The notes beneath the pieces were generated by a model that saw only the letters and a list, made by a program, of their open reading frames with translations, was not told the origin of the DNA and searched no databases. A DNA stretch of 64,000 nt from a bacterium (GTDB taxonomy: Bacteria > Vulcanimicrobiota > Vulcanimicrobiia > Eremiobacterales > Eremiobacteraceae): the NCBI GenBank assembly GCA_902812405.1, contig CADDZI010000002.1, positions 1 to 64,000 on the forward strand. Direction: 5' to 3'. Numbering within the stretch: position 1 is the stretch's first letter; every line of letters begins with the position of its first letter. The translations under genes and the position numbers were made by a program. Below, piece by piece: positions 15,908 to 25,253 of this stretch.

Positions 15908-17680
15908 ATGATCGCAAACACGCCTGCAAAGATGTTCCACACGATGACACGCATCAGCCTGGGCCTCGCGTTGTGCACGTGCGTGGCCGGCGCCATGGGG
16001 ATCGCAGCGGCCCGCGCCGACGATCAGCCTGCCGCGGTGGCGCGTATCAGCGTCCTGCGCGGCGACGTGTCCTTGCAACGCGCGGATTCCGGAGATACGG
16101 TCGCAGCGACCGTCAACGCCCCAGTCAACGTTGGCGACTACCTGGCAACGGGAAGCGGCGGCTCGCGCACCGAGGTGCAGCTCGACGCCTATGATGTCGT
16201 GCGCCTCGCCGGCAACACGCAGGTTCGCTTCGCCCATCTCGCGGCGTCCGGCGACACCGTCCAGATTGCGGCGGGAACGATGGAGTTACGGGTCTTCAAG
16301 ATGGCAGGTCATCCTCAGGTCGAGACACCGTCTATCACCCTGCGCCCGCAGACCACAGGCCGGTACCGCATTTCGGTGGACGATGAGAGCAACACGATCG
16401 TCAGCGTGCGCGCTGGCAGCCTGGCGCTCGCGGCGCCGCAGCGAACTCAGGTCCTCGATGCCGGCCTCTCCGTCGAGATCAGCGGGCCGGCGTCCAATCC
16501 GGTCATCCGGCCCATTGCCGCAATCGCCTACGACAACTTCGATGCCTGGAACGCACAGCGTGACTCCTACGACGAGCAGGCCTTCGACGATCCGCACATC
16601 AATGCAGCCATCGTTGGTGCCGGCGACTTAAGCGCCTACGGGCATTGGGTCTTCGTCGCATCGTACGGCTACGTGTGGGTTCCGTGGGGCGTTGCCGTGG
16701 GATGGGCGCCGTATCACGACGGCCACTGGGTGTGGGAACCATACTATGGCTGGACGTGGGTGGAGGATGAGCCGTGGGGCTGGGCGCCCTTCCACTACGG
16801 CCGGTGGTTCTGGGCTCCGGGGTACGGTTGGGCGTGGTATCCCGGACCGGTCTACGTGCGTCCTGTGTACAGCCCGGCGCTCGTCGCCTTCTTCGGCTTT
16901 GGCGGCGGCGGCTTTGGATTCAGCCTCGCATTCGGTAACGTCGGTTGGGTTCCGCTGGCACCCTTTGAGCCCTTCCATCCGTGGTGGGGTCCGACGATCA
17001 TCAATCGCACGGTCGTGTACAACGTTACCAACGTCAACATCGTGAATGTCTACCGCAACGCAAGCGTTCCCAACGCCGTCGCGTTGGTCAGCCGAGCGAA
17101 CTTTACGGCCGGAGGCACCTACCACTACCTGAGCGTGCGGAGCGCAGACTTGCGCGCTGTGGCGGTGGCCAGAGGCCCGCTGCCTATTGTCCCGACGCGG
17201 GCGAATTTGAGCGCAGCACGAATCCAACCCGGTTCGGTGCGGCCGCTCGCCCTCTCCGGTAATTTCCGGCGCCTGACGCCGCCCGCCCACTTGCCTCCGT
17301 CGTTTGATGCTCAGCGAACCGCGGTACAAACGGCAGTGCGCCACATGCCCTCCACAGAGCAGTTCCACCCGATTGGCGCAGGTACGCAGCATGGGTCGAG
17401 CGGTGCCGCCGGAGCGTCTGGAACAGCGTGGGATCGTTTCAATGCCAATCGGCACAGTGCCGATCCAAGAGGTGGAGCGGCCGGTTTTGGCGCCGGCCAC
17501 GGGGCAGCCAACGGTGTTTCGAGCTCGAGCAGCCCATGGGACAAGTTCTCGCCAGGCAACAATATCTACACTCGCGACGACGTCAATCCGGCACATGGTG
17601 CAAAGCGGACCGGTTCACGGCACACTGGTGCACAAGCGAAGCCGCACCACCCGCCAAAGAACGGGGGGCAAGGTCAGTGA
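15908..17680 (+). CDS. Secreted FecR-domain protein with aromatic-rich DUF6600 region
   Basis: A 590-residue exported protein, signal peptide ending AAARA. Residues about 45-190 are a FecR-type beta domain (VARISVLRGDVSLQRA, GDYLATGSGGSRTEVQL). Residues about 235-325 are extraordinarily rich in Trp, Tyr and Gly, with repeats such as GYVWVPWGVAVGWAPYHDG and HWVWEPYYGWTWVEDEPWG, matching DUF6600. A glycine patch (FGFGGGGFGF) follows and the last 150 residues are low-complexity Ala/Gly/Ser/His. There is no cytoplasmic FecI sigma factor nearby, so it is not a classical FecR signal transducer. It probably sits at the cell surface. A GAGG site precedes ATG 15908. Confidence 0.8.
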   Translation: MIANTPAKMFHTMTRISLGLALCTCVAGAMGIAAARADDQPAAVARISVLRGDVSLQRADSGDTVAATVNAPVNVGDYLATGSGGSRTEVQLDAYDVVRLAGNTQVRFAHLAASGDTVQIAAGTMELRVFKMAGHPQVETPSITLRPQTTGRYRISVDDESNTIVSVRAGSLALAAPQRTQVLDAGLSVEISGPASNPVIRPIAAIAYDNFDAWNAQRDSYDEQAFDDPHINAAIVGAGDLSAYGHWVFVASYGYVWVPWGVAVGWAPYHDGHWVWEPYYGWTWVEDEPWGWAPFHYGRWFWAPGYGWAWYPGPVYVRPVYSPALVAFFGFGGGGFGFSLAFGNVGWVPLAPFEPFHPWWGPTIINRTVVYNVTNVNIVNVYRNASVPNAVALVSRANFTAGGTYHYLSVRSADLRAVAVARGPLPIVPTRANLSAARIQPGSVRPLALSGNFRRLTPPAHLPPSFDAQRTAVQTAVRHMPSTEQFHPIGAGTQHGSSGAAGASGTAWDRFNANRHSADPRGGAAGFGAGHGAANGVSSSSSPWDKFSPGNNIYTRDDVNPAHGAKRTGSRHTGAQAKPHHPPKNGGQGQ

Positions 17681-17838
17681 TGCGTTCTCAAGCCATCTGC
17701 GGCGCGGCCTCGGGCAATCGGGCTTGCCCCCGCCGGACTCCCGCAGGGCGACTTTTGTCGTCGAGTCGTCGAATCAAAAGGTGCCGACTCAGACAGTTCT
17801 CAAGCCGTGTGCGTAGACTTATAGGAGAGGTGACGATT

Positions 17839-18261
17839 ATGAGACACAACACTGCAGCCGGCCTGGCAGCGCTGACCGCAACGGCCATGCTGCTGGCAAG
17901 CGCATCGGCCGCGTGGGCAGCCGAGGCACAGACGCCACAGGTAACGTTCACCACGGCTTTGCGGGCCACGACGCCGGGCCAGCTTCCGGGTTATTACCCC
18001 GGTACGCTGAAGCTGTACGTGGCGGAAAACGGGATCGTCCAAGGCTGGTACTATCCCTATGCGACGGGCGGCCCTGTGCCCGTTTCGGGCTCGGAGCACA
18101 ACGGCTCGTACTGGCTGCTGTTTGGCAACGGCGACTTTCAAGTGAATGCCGTGCAACAGCCGGACGGTAAGCTGGTCGGATCGGCCGTCAACACCCGCCT
18201 CGGGCCCGCGGCCTATCCTCAGACCTTCAGCTTCGTCGCCACGCCGTCGGCAGCATCATAG
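17839..18261 (+). CDS. Small secreted protein, function unknown
   Basis: A 140-residue protein with a clear signal peptide (MRHNTAAGLAALTATAMLL, cleavage after AWA) behind a strong AGGAGAGG site at 17823-17830. The mature part is short beta-strand-like sequence with G/Y-rich turns (LPGYYPGTLKLYVAENGIVQGWYYPYA, quoted in part: GWYYPYATGGPVPVSGSEHN). No catalytic motif is recognised. It follows the DUF6600 protein on the same strand after 158 nt and may be co-expressed. Confidence 0.7.
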   Translation: MRHNTAAGLAALTATAMLLASASAAWAAEAQTPQVTFTTALRATTPGQLPGYYPGTLKLYVAENGIVQGWYYPYATGGPVPVSGSEHNGSYWLLFGNGDFQVNAVQQPDGKLVGSAVNTRLGPAAYPQTFSFVATPSAAS

Positions 18262-18311
18262 ACCGCAAGGTCGACACGCCTTCAGACACGGACGCGACGG
18301 TTGCCCGATGC

Positions 18312-18329
18312 ACCGGCGCGCCGGTTTTA
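18312..18329 (+). terminator. Short GC hairpin with T-run, possible terminator
   Basis: ACCGGCGCGCCGGT is self-complementary and is followed by TTTT, lying between the small secreted protein gene and the convergent desaturase gene. The stem is short (5-7 bp), so the call is weak. Confidence 0.35.
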
Positions 18330-19181
18330 GCGGGCCTTCGCCGCCCGGGCCGTGCGCGCCGCGCGAGCCAGCATTTGCGCCGATGGAAGTTTCACCTGGC
18401 GCACCAAGCCCAGCGCCTGAAGCAGCCGTATCTGCAACCAGGTTGGATCGAATTCAAACCACCGCAGGCCATGACGAGCGGATGATGGGAAAGCGTGGTG
18501 GTTGTTGTGCCAGCCTTCTCCCCAGGTTAAAAGCGCCACCCACCAACAATTGGTCGAGAGGTCGTCCGTCGCGTACGTGCGGTAACCCCAGCGGTGCGCG
18601 GCGCTGTTGACAAGCCAGGTGATGTGGTAGACAAACACGAGACGGACAAAGATGCCCCACATGACCCACGGCCAGCCGCCGGCTGCCAGGAGGAGAAGAC
18701 CGAGCAGCACTTGGGCGGCGACCTGGCGGCCGTGCAAAAGACGGTAGAACGGCTGCGACCACAAGTCCGGGGCATAGCGGATCTGTTCTTGGGGGCTCGG
18801 ACGGTTGTCGTTGGGCAGGTACAGCCAATCAATGTGTGTCCACAGCAGCCCGCGATGGGCATCGTGAGGATCGTCCTCCTTATCCGCATGTGCGTGGTGG
18901 AGCCGGTGCGTCGCCACCCACTCCACGGGGTCGCCCTGTAAGGCCAGGGTGCCGCACAGCGCGGCCAGGTACTCGAACGCCTTGGGGACGGCGATGCTGC
19001 GATGCGTGAGCAAGCGGTGGAAGCATAGAGCAATGCCGAACGCGCCCGTGAGCCACCACAGGCCAAGGGCGACACCGACCGCGCCCCAAGAAAAGAAGCG
19101 TGGGAAGAACGCCGCAAGGGCGAGGACGTGGACGGCAAGCAGCCCCAGGCTGACCGGCCAACTGAATCTCTTTCGCTGCAT
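18327..19181 (-). CDS. Acyl-lipid/acyl-CoA delta-9-type fatty acid desaturase
   Basis: A 284-residue integral membrane diiron desaturase. All three histidine boxes are present: HRLLTH (55-60), HRLHH (92-96) and HNNHH (225-229), separated by membrane-spanning pairs. Such enzymes introduce a cis double bond into fatty acyl chains using oxygen and an electron donor, which implies aerobic growth and adjustable membrane fluidity. The C-terminal 20 residues are Ala/Arg-rich. ATG 19181 is the first start of the frame. It stands alone; no dedicated ferredoxin or rubredoxin is adjacent. Confidence 0.92.
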   Translation of the reverse strand: MQRKRFSWPVSLGLLAVHVLALAAFFPRFFSWGAVGVALGLWWLTGAFGIALCFHRLLTHRSIAVPKAFEYLAALCGTLALQGDPVEWVATHRLHHAHADKEDDPHDAHRGLLWTHIDWLYLPNDNRPSPQEQIRYAPDLWSQPFYRLLHGRQVAAQVLLGLLLLAAGGWPWVMWGIFVRLVFVYHITWLVNSAAHRWGYRTYATDDLSTNCWWVALLTWGEGWHNNHHAFPSSARHGLRWFEFDPTWLQIRLLQALGLVRQVKLPSAQMLARAARTARAAKAR

Positions 19182-19344
19182 AATCGTGACGAGTTCGCCC
19201 TGGCCGGACTCTTGACCCCCCGCGGTGACGCAGATGATCGGGAAAGCCGCGTCAGTCCGCAGCTTCGTGGCGCCGATTCCCGCGTCGACTGTGCTTTTCC
19301 GGGAGGGTTGCCGGGCGCAGGGTAGTGAACACGTAGGGCGACGT

Positions 19345-19421
19345 GGCGCTGTAGCTCAGCTGGTTAGAGCGCCTGCCTGTCACGCAGGAGGTCGTGGGTT
19401 CAAGTCCCATCAGCGTCGCCA
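19345..19421 (+). tRNA. tRNA-Asp (GTC)
   Basis: Cloverleaf: acceptor GGCGCTG with CAGCGTC (one G-U), D-stem GCTC/GAGC, anticodon stem CCTGC/GCAGG with loop CTGTCAC (anticodon GTC), T-stem GTGGG/CCCAT, discriminator G, encoded CCA at 19419-19421. Confidence 0.97.
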
Positions 19422-19425
19422 GTGA

Positions 19426-19467
19426 CAGCCCGTAACGGACGCTTTGTTTGCGCGCCGTTACGGGCTG
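19426..19467 (+). terminator. Hairpin downstream of tRNA-Asp
   Basis: CAGCCCGTAACGG (19426-19438) and CCGTTACGGGCTG (19455-19467) form a perfect 13-bp stem with a 16-nt loop, starting four bases after the tRNA. It is not followed by a strong T-run, so it may be a terminator or a processing/stability hairpin. Confidence 0.6.
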
Positions 19468-19593
19468 CATGCTCTTTCAGGATAGGTATCAGCGCCGGCC
19501 TGGGATGCATGGCCTCGCTGTCAAGGCCCCGGCCCCCCACGGAAGGAGCATGACACCCGAAGGCTCAGGACGCAGGCACTCTGTCGGCCACCA

Positions 19594-20166
19594 TCATCGG
19601 GAGGAGGGTGCTTTAGCCGTGCGGTCCGCGGCGCGAGGTTTCTCCCCCGTGCGGCCTTCCGGCGCAGCCCCAACCGTATCCGAAGCCGCCTCACGGTTGA
19701 CAGTCTGAGCCAGCTCGTTCAAACCCGCATCCGCAGCCTTCTCCTCCCCCAAGGTTTCCTCCAGCAAGGAGGCGACGACGGGAAACCCCAGCACGACGGC
19801 GTGCGCGTGCGCGGCCCGATACGCTGCGATCTCGTCATGTTCGACTTTCTGACAAGCGGCAATGATGCCCGCATCCAGAACAGGCCCCTCCCAACCCGAC
19901 TCGAGCACCTCTTTGCCTTCCTCCAGAATGGCTTGCATGCCCACGCAGGTCTTGCCTTTGGCGGCGACGTCCAATTCTTCGAAGGCCTCTTCGAGGCGCC
20001 GTACGTGTTCATGAGTTTGTTCGAGGTGGTCGGCGAGAGCAGACTGGAGATCGGGTGAAGCAGCGGCACGGGCGACCTGCGGTAAGGCTCTTACGAGCTG
20101 CCGTTCCATGTGGTACATATCGCGAAGTTGCTCGACGAGCAGGCTGTGCAAGGTTGCGTCTTTCAC
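19594..20166 (-). CDS. YciE/YciF-family ferritin-like protein (DUF892)
   Basis: A 190-residue protein of the DUF892 ferritin-like family, linked in other bacteria to stress and iron handling. The helical bundle shows the expected carboxylate/His pairs: EQLRDMYHMERQL in helix 1, ADHLEQTHEHVRRLEE in helix 2, ACQKVEHDEIAAY in helix 3 and LLEETLGEEKAAD in helix 4. The C-terminal 30 residues are a charged tail not conserved in the family. A GGAAAGGAAAG site precedes the GTG start at 20166. Confidence 0.88.
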   Translation of the reverse strand: MKDATLHSLLVEQLRDMYHMERQLVRALPQVARAAASPDLQSALADHLEQTHEHVRRLEEAFEELDVAAKGKTCVGMQAILEEGKEVLESGWEGPVLDAGIIAACQKVEHDEIAAYRAAHAHAVVLGFPVVASLLEETLGEEKAADAGLNELAQTVNREAASDTVGAAPEGRTGEKPRAADRTAKAPSSR

Positions 20167-20555
20167 AATCTTTCCTTTCCATAACGAGGGAGCCGGAGGG
20201 CGGCGAGTCGGGCTTCACCTCCGGCGAGGGATGGCCGTTGCGGTTTACCCGGCGCGGGCGACTCTTAAACGGGGGAGAAGACCTTGCGCCAAGCAGGCAC
20301 AACCCGGCGCGCGCGAGGACGGACATCAAGGGCGGTCGACACGAGATTGGGGCGGGAATGGTGCGCGCATGCGGGTTTAGGCGTCGCAGACAGACGACAT
20401 GCGTTCGCCTGTTTCAGGTCGGCTGGCTTTGCGAGGGGCCTTCGACGTCTACGCCGGCATCCGCGAGGTTGTGGCATGCTCGGCCCGGGGAGCTTGGCTG
20501 CAGCCGCTCTCGAGCTCTTCTCTGGAGATCTTCTACCGGACCGGAGGCCTGCCGC
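20167..20555. other. Gene-free stretch, 389 nt
   Basis: Lies between the YciF-like gene start and the SGNH lipoprotein stop, both on the minus strand. No frame in it has a credible start, composition or family resemblance. It must hold the promoter of the YciF-like gene, but no convincing sigma-70 boxes can be picked out in this GC-rich sequence. Confidence 0.6.
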
Positions 20556-22055
20556 CTAGCGCCGATTTGCCGTGCGAAAGCGGGCGGTGAGAAGTCGCGC
20601 AAAGCCTCCCGGCGGGGCGTACGGGTCGGTCTGCGAGATCGCCAGAAGCTGCGCGGACGTCAGCTGCGGAACGTTAGTCCCAAAGGCGGCATCGATTGTC
20701 TGAATGAACGCGTTGGCGATGATCGCATATCCGGTGTTGGAGGGATGCAAGCCGTCCAGACTCAGCAGCCCTCCGCCGAACCGCAAGCTGCAGCAGTAGG
20801 GTGGGTTGATCGGAATACCGCCGGCGCTGGCAATCGCGGCGAAGAGTCCGTGAATGTCGACCAACGGCGTGTCCGTCGCGCGTGCGGCGGTGCCGATGGC
20901 GGCATTGTAGGCGTCGTTGAGGGCTTCTACCTGGGCGGCGAAAGCATCCGTTAGGAAATCCCCCGGGGCGCTCAACACCGGGGTGACGCTCCCGCCCTGG
21001 AGGGCCGCCACGACTTTGAAGAAGCCGGTCTCCGTGAGGTAACCGTTGGGCCCCACACCGTAGGTCGTTTGCAAGTAACCGGCCACCGCGCTTGCGGCCG
21101 CGGCCGGCACGTTGAAGGGAGCCGCCTCAAGCGTCGCGATGAGGGTTGAGCCGCCTTGGAAGAATTGTGGCGTCTGCAAGACGTTGGGGAGATTGGCCAC
21201 CACGACGCGAGCGCCGGCCGCATGCAGGTCGCGAAGGATAGCGCTGATGTCGGCCTGCATCTGCGCCGGGGTGTCGGAGGGCGCGCGCCCGCCGCTGAAG
21301 ATGTACTTGAGGAGATCGTTGGCACCCAGCCACACCGTGACGAGGCTAGGGTGCAAAGACACCGCCGCACCAACCTGGGTGAGCGGCTCCACGTTTCGTG
21401 CCAGCGTTCCCAGGATGGGATAGAACGCCTCGCTCTCACCTGAGACGACCGGCTGCAGGGCGGTGGACGGGTCGGCGGGGCTGAGCGGATAGGAACAACC
21501 GGGTCCGGTTGGGGGCCCGGTGAGCGGCGCGACCATGAACAGTGCTTCGTGCACCGTCGCACCGGGAACCCCAAGATCGAGCGGGAGAGTCGAAGGATTG
21601 AGGCGCACCGTCGTCGGCGAGGACGAGGCAAAGGCGGCGTTATTGAACGCATCGCACGGGGAATGCGTGGCGGCGAAACTGCCGGTGCTCGTGAGCACGA
21701 GCTGCGCAAAGAGCCCCGGGCCGGCAATCAACGGCAGGGGCGAGGTGGCGGGGTTGTACATGGCGGCGGCAGGCGTGCCGGTAGCCTGTTGGTAGAGAAG
21801 CGACCAGAATCCGTTTTCCTGTCCGGGAGGGACGATGTTGTTGGGGAAACCGGACACCGGGCTTGTCACGCCGGTTGCGCCGAGCAGCCCGCCCGACTGC
21901 TCACCGGCCGTGAGGCTGTCACCGATCCCGACGATGGACCGAAAGAGCGCCTTGCCGGTAGGGAGCGCGGGCCGCGCTGTCGTGCTCGACGACGAGCACG
22001 CGGACAGCACACACAGTGAGAGCGCGGTGGCAAAAAGGATGATCCGCTGACGCAT
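20556..22055 (-). CDS. SGNH/GDSL-family lipoprotein esterase
   Basis: A 499-residue lipoprotein: the lipobox VLSAC places the lipidated Cys at residue 20. The SGNH hydrolase blocks are in order: block I SIVGIGDSLTAGEQSGG (nucleophile S47), the oxyanion Asn in VWLGANDLL, and block V DGLHPSNTGYAIIANAF with the catalytic Asp and His. It probably hydrolyses acyl esters in lipids or glycans at the cell envelope. The gene ends 11 nt before... its start lies just downstream of the stop of the barrel-like gene (22067), so both are probably co-transcribed with the DUF885 gene. Confidence 0.87.
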   Translation of the reverse strand: MRQRIILFATALSLCVLSACSSSSTTARPALPTGKALFRSIVGIGDSLTAGEQSGGLLGATGVTSPVSGFPNNIVPPGQENGFWSLLYQQATGTPAAAMYNPATSPLPLIAGPGLFAQLVLTSTGSFAATHSPCDAFNNAAFASSSPTTVRLNPSTLPLDLGVPGATVHEALFMVAPLTGPPTGPGCSYPLSPADPSTALQPVVSGESEAFYPILGTLARNVEPLTQVGAAVSLHPSLVTVWLGANDLLKYIFSGGRAPSDTPAQMQADISAILRDLHAAGARVVVANLPNVLQTPQFFQGGSTLIATLEAAPFNVPAAAASAVAGYLQTTYGVGPNGYLTETGFFKVVAALQGGSVTPVLSAPGDFLTDAFAAQVEALNDAYNAAIGTAARATDTPLVDIHGLFAAIASAGGIPINPPYCCSLRFGGGLLSLDGLHPSNTGYAIIANAFIQTIDAAFGTNVPQLTSAQLLAISQTDPYAPPGGFARLLTARFRTANRR

Positions 22056-22066
22056 AGCCGCTTACC

Positions 22067-23242
22067 TCAGAAGGGAAGGACGCTCGGCGTTCCCACGCCG
22101 ATCTGCAGTTGCACCTGGGTCGCCTTGAGACCGCCGATGCTCAGCACCGCCGGATGCTGCGAGCAGGGCAGCCCCTGGCAGGTCAGTGCGACGGCGCCAT
22201 AGGGTGCGTAATTGGTTGGACCGCCGCTGTTGAGGGTCAGCTGGACGAAGGACCAGCTGGTGATTTTGCGCGAGACGCCCAGAAAGTAGGCGAAAACATG
22301 CTGTGCGTACGGGTCCGGCGGCAGGTAGTCTCGCGAGCTCTGGGGCTGGAAGAAGAGCTTGGTCATGTCGTCCACCTTGTATTCGAGGTACAGCACCTGG
22401 TACCACTGCATGTGGTTTTCTTGGTTGACGCCGTTGAGGTGCGCCAGCCACGTCGGCGCCGCGGTGAATGTGCCGAACATGCGCGGCGTGGAGAGGAAGG
22501 GGAAGGTGAAGGCCACGGTGTCGTACTGGGCGGTGCGGACGTGGACACCCGTCACGGGCAGACCCTTGTACTCGAACGGTACGATGTCGTTCCCATTACC
22601 GCCAATGGTCGCCCAGCGGGCCGAGTATACGGGTGAAATGACGATCGGCAGCGGGCCGATGCGAAACAACTTGGAGAGCGTGACGAAGAAGAACCGGTCC
22701 TTGGTCGTCAGGTCGATATGGGTCGTGGACAGATCGACTGTGCCTAGCGGCGGTGCCAGGCCTTGAATGTAGAGCGGAACGCTTCCGCTGTTGAATCCCT
22801 GCGGGTAGTGCTGCAGTTCATAGTAGCTCAGCGACGCCCGCAAGCTGGGATCGAAACCGTAGCCGGCAACGGCGTCCACCCCGCCCGGAAGCCAGCGCGT
22901 GGCGCTGCCAATGTTCCCGTACGGTTTGGCCATCGAAACGTCAAGCGTGTAGCCGAAGCCCGTCGGCAGTCCTTGCGGTGTCGTCGCTGGAACCGTTGAT
23001 GTTCCACCGTTGCCGGATGCCGGCGCCTGGGCCAGGGCATGCTGGCGGTGCAGGCCCGTGCCGTGCATTGCCGCCTGCAGTTGCAGCGCGGCTTGACGGG
23101 CAACCTGTCCGACCGGATTGGTCAGATCGGCTGACGCCGGCCCGATGTGGCTTAGGAGTGCCACCGTGACGGCGACCGCGGCCGCCACGACGCGGGCTCT
23201 CCGGTCCGCCATGCTTTGAAAACGTGCGTGCTGTCGTTTCAT
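22067..23242 (-). CDS. Secreted, probably outer-membrane barrel-like protein
   Basis: A 391-residue exported protein of unrecognised family. The signal peptide (AAAVAVTVALLSHIGPASA) follows ATG 23242, preceded by a GGAAGGA site. After a low-complexity linker the mature part alternates polar and aromatic residues in strand-like runs (TLDVSMAKPYGN, SLSYYELQHYPQ, FFFVTLSKLFRIG, WYQVLYLEYKV, SFVQLTLNSGG), and the chain ends in Phe, as many outer-membrane barrels do. It may be a porin-like or lipid-handling protein. It lies between the SGNH lipoprotein (12 nt) and the DUF885 gene (about 107 nt), all minus strand. Confidence 0.6.
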   Translation of the reverse strand: MKRQHARFQSMADRRARVVAAAVAVTVALLSHIGPASADLTNPVGQVARQAALQLQAAMHGTGLHRQHALAQAPASGNGGTSTVPATTPQGLPTGFGYTLDVSMAKPYGNIGSATRWLPGGVDAVAGYGFDPSLRASLSYYELQHYPQGFNSGSVPLYIQGLAPPLGTVDLSTTHIDLTTKDRFFFVTLSKLFRIGPLPIVISPVYSARWATIGGNGNDIVPFEYKGLPVTGVHVRTAQYDTVAFTFPFLSTPRMFGTFTAAPTWLAHLNGVNQENHMQWYQVLYLEYKVDDMTKLFFQPQSSRDYLPPDPYAQHVFAYFLGVSRKITSWSFVQLTLNSGGPTNYAPYGAVALTCQGLPCSQHPAVLSIGGLKATQVQLQIGVGTPSVLPF

Positions 23243-23348
23243 GAGCAGTCCTTCCGGTATGTGATAGGCTGAAGGGAGGAGGTACGAAGGCAGGCTACCG
23301 GCAAGGCCGACATTCCCGCCATGTTTGTTGCGGCGCTCCTCGGACGGT

Positions 23349-25124
23349 TCATGGCATCTGTATCGGTGCAATAGGGTTCATGGCCCGGTCGATCCAGCGC
23401 CGGTCACCGAACCACTCCCAAGCGATCGTTGACAGCGGGACCGTGCCGAACGAGAGCAAGCGGTCATGGAAGCTTCGTAAGCTGAAGCGGGCACCCTCGC
23501 GATCTTGCGCCTGGGCCAAGAGCGTTTCAATTTGCATCTTGCCGGTCAGGTAGTCGATCGCCTGGCCGGGCCCCATGGCGAAGCGCGTTGCTTCGCCGTA
23601 TGCCGTGGCCCGGTCGATGCCCGCATTGCGGGCGAAGAAGGAGATGGCTTCCGGCAGCGTCATCCGGCCGGTCGCAAGACCGATGTCCACGAGCACCCGC
23701 GTGGCGCGGTGGCGCATCAAGTGGAGGACCGCCGCCCGTCCCGCCGGATCGTCGTCGTAGAGCCCGGTCCGCATGAGCATCTCCTCGCCGTAGAAGGCCC
23801 AGCCTTCCGCAAAGACGCTGTCACTGTGCACCCGCCGAATGAAATCCGGATTCTTGTAGGCGATCGAGAATTGCAGGAAGTGACCCGGGATGCCCTCGTG
23901 ACCGAGCACGGGCAGAACGGCCTGCCGGGCTTGTGCGGCAAAGAAGCTTGTGTTGCTCGGGTTGTAGTTGGGCACGAAGTAGAAGCCCGTCTGGTCGCGG
24001 TCGAACGTGCCTGGGGGATTCATGAATCCCCCAGGATAAATCGGCGCCAAAGCGGCTGGCAGGGGCACGATTTTGAAAGCGCCGATGTATGGCGGAATCG
24101 TGAGTAGGTGATGGCTTTTGATGAAGGCGACGAGACGGGCCGTTTGATCTTGGTAGTAGCGCAAAAAAGCCGCGGTGCTGGTGAACGCGGGCTGGTGGCG
24201 GATGGGGCCGGCGGTATATGCCTCGTGGTCGTGCTCCCATGCGGCGAGAGCGCGATCGCGCGCCAGCTCCAACCGTGCCATGTATGCCAGTTGGTCGGAG
24301 TTCCACGGCAGCAGCAGCACGCGGCGCAGCATCCAGTCGTACTGCTCTTTGCCGACCGCAAAACCGCCGGCGTGCCAGCGTGGCAGATGCCGGTCCACCC
24401 ACGCCTTATACGCGTGCAGGGCGCGTAGGGCTGAGTCGCGCGCGCCGTACAGGTTGGCGCGCTGGGCGGGGGTCAGACCCGGCGTCAGGCTCTCAAGACT
24501 GGTCGTAAAGAGAGGATCGGCCCCGGCAATCTCTTGGGAAGCGACGACGCCAAACTCACGCACAGGATCGGTGAGATTGCGTTCACCCTGCTCCAAAACG
24601 CGCGCGCATTGCCGCATGCGCGCGGCGGCGTCTCGGGCTCGAACCGCGTTGGGCGCAAATTGCTTGGGGAGCAGACTGAAGAGGCCGTTGGTACATTCTT
24701 CTTCGTAGATTGCGGGGTTGCGCCGGCGGGCTTGCAAGTAGGTGCGCTGCCACCAATCGCCCTCGATGTCGGCGCGCAGGAGAAGGTAGTCGATCTGGTC
24801 GTGCACCGTCGTGCCGCCGGGAGCCAGAGCGGCCAGCTCGTTGCGGAACGCGCGGAGCCGGTTGCCGTAGGCGCGATCGGCGGCATCCGAAAAATCCGTC
24901 AGCCGGTCATCTTCGGTGTGCAGACCGTTCTCGGTAGTTGCAATGGGAGAAGCCTGCCACGTAAACGCGTAGTACCGGCGCGCCAGGGCTTGAACGGCTG
25001 CCGCTTGCGGATCGCCGGAGCCCGCCGCTGGCGCAGCGGCAGACGACACCGCAAGGCACAGCAAAGAACCCAACCCGAGGACCACAAAGAGGGCAGGTGA
25101 ACGCCGGCTACAGACGCGCGCCAC
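23349..25124 (-). CDS. DUF885-family exported metallopeptidase-like protein
   Basis: A 591-residue protein with a signal peptide (LFVVLGLGSLLCLAVSSAAA). The DUF885 zinc motif is present as GHEGIPGHFLQF with the downstream FAEGWAFYGEE glutamate, giving an HExxxH-type metal site. DUF885 proteins are gluzincin-like and presumed peptidases; no substrate is known. Start at GTG 25124 behind AAAGG. Likely the first gene of a minus-strand group with the barrel-like protein and the SGNH lipoprotein. Confidence 0.85.
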   Translation of the reverse strand: MARVCSRRSPALFVVLGLGSLLCLAVSSAAAPAAGSGDPQAAAVQALARRYYAFTWQASPIATTENGLHTEDDRLTDFSDAADRAYGNRLRAFRNELAALAPGGTTVHDQIDYLLLRADIEGDWWQRTYLQARRRNPAIYEEECTNGLFSLLPKQFAPNAVRARDAAARMRQCARVLEQGERNLTDPVREFGVVASQEIAGADPLFTTSLESLTPGLTPAQRANLYGARDSALRALHAYKAWVDRHLPRWHAGGFAVGKEQYDWMLRRVLLLPWNSDQLAYMARLELARDRALAAWEHDHEAYTAGPIRHQPAFTSTAAFLRYYQDQTARLVAFIKSHHLLTIPPYIGAFKIVPLPAALAPIYPGGFMNPPGTFDRDQTGFYFVPNYNPSNTSFFAAQARQAVLPVLGHEGIPGHFLQFSIAYKNPDFIRRVHSDSVFAEGWAFYGEEMLMRTGLYDDDPAGRAAVLHLMRHRATRVLVDIGLATGRMTLPEAISFFARNAGIDRATAYGEATRFAMGPGQAIDYLTGKMQIETLLAQAQDREGARFSLRSFHDRLLSFGTVPLSTIAWEWFGDRRWIDRAMNPIAPIQMP

Positions 25125-25253
25125 GCCCGCCCTTTCTGTATGGCGGGGGGCTGAGTCCTTGAAGCGAACCGTGTGGGACTGTGGACAAAATGTGCGCAGC
25201 GGAGGCCTCGCAATGGAGGGCAGCGCGCCGAAGAGCCCGTAAAATCAGGCTTG

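Noticed and set aside
23001-23348. N-terminal extension of the barrel-like protein frame up to 23371
   Set aside because: The extension would overlap the end of the DUF885 gene; ATG 23242 has a good ribosome-binding site and opens a signal peptide.
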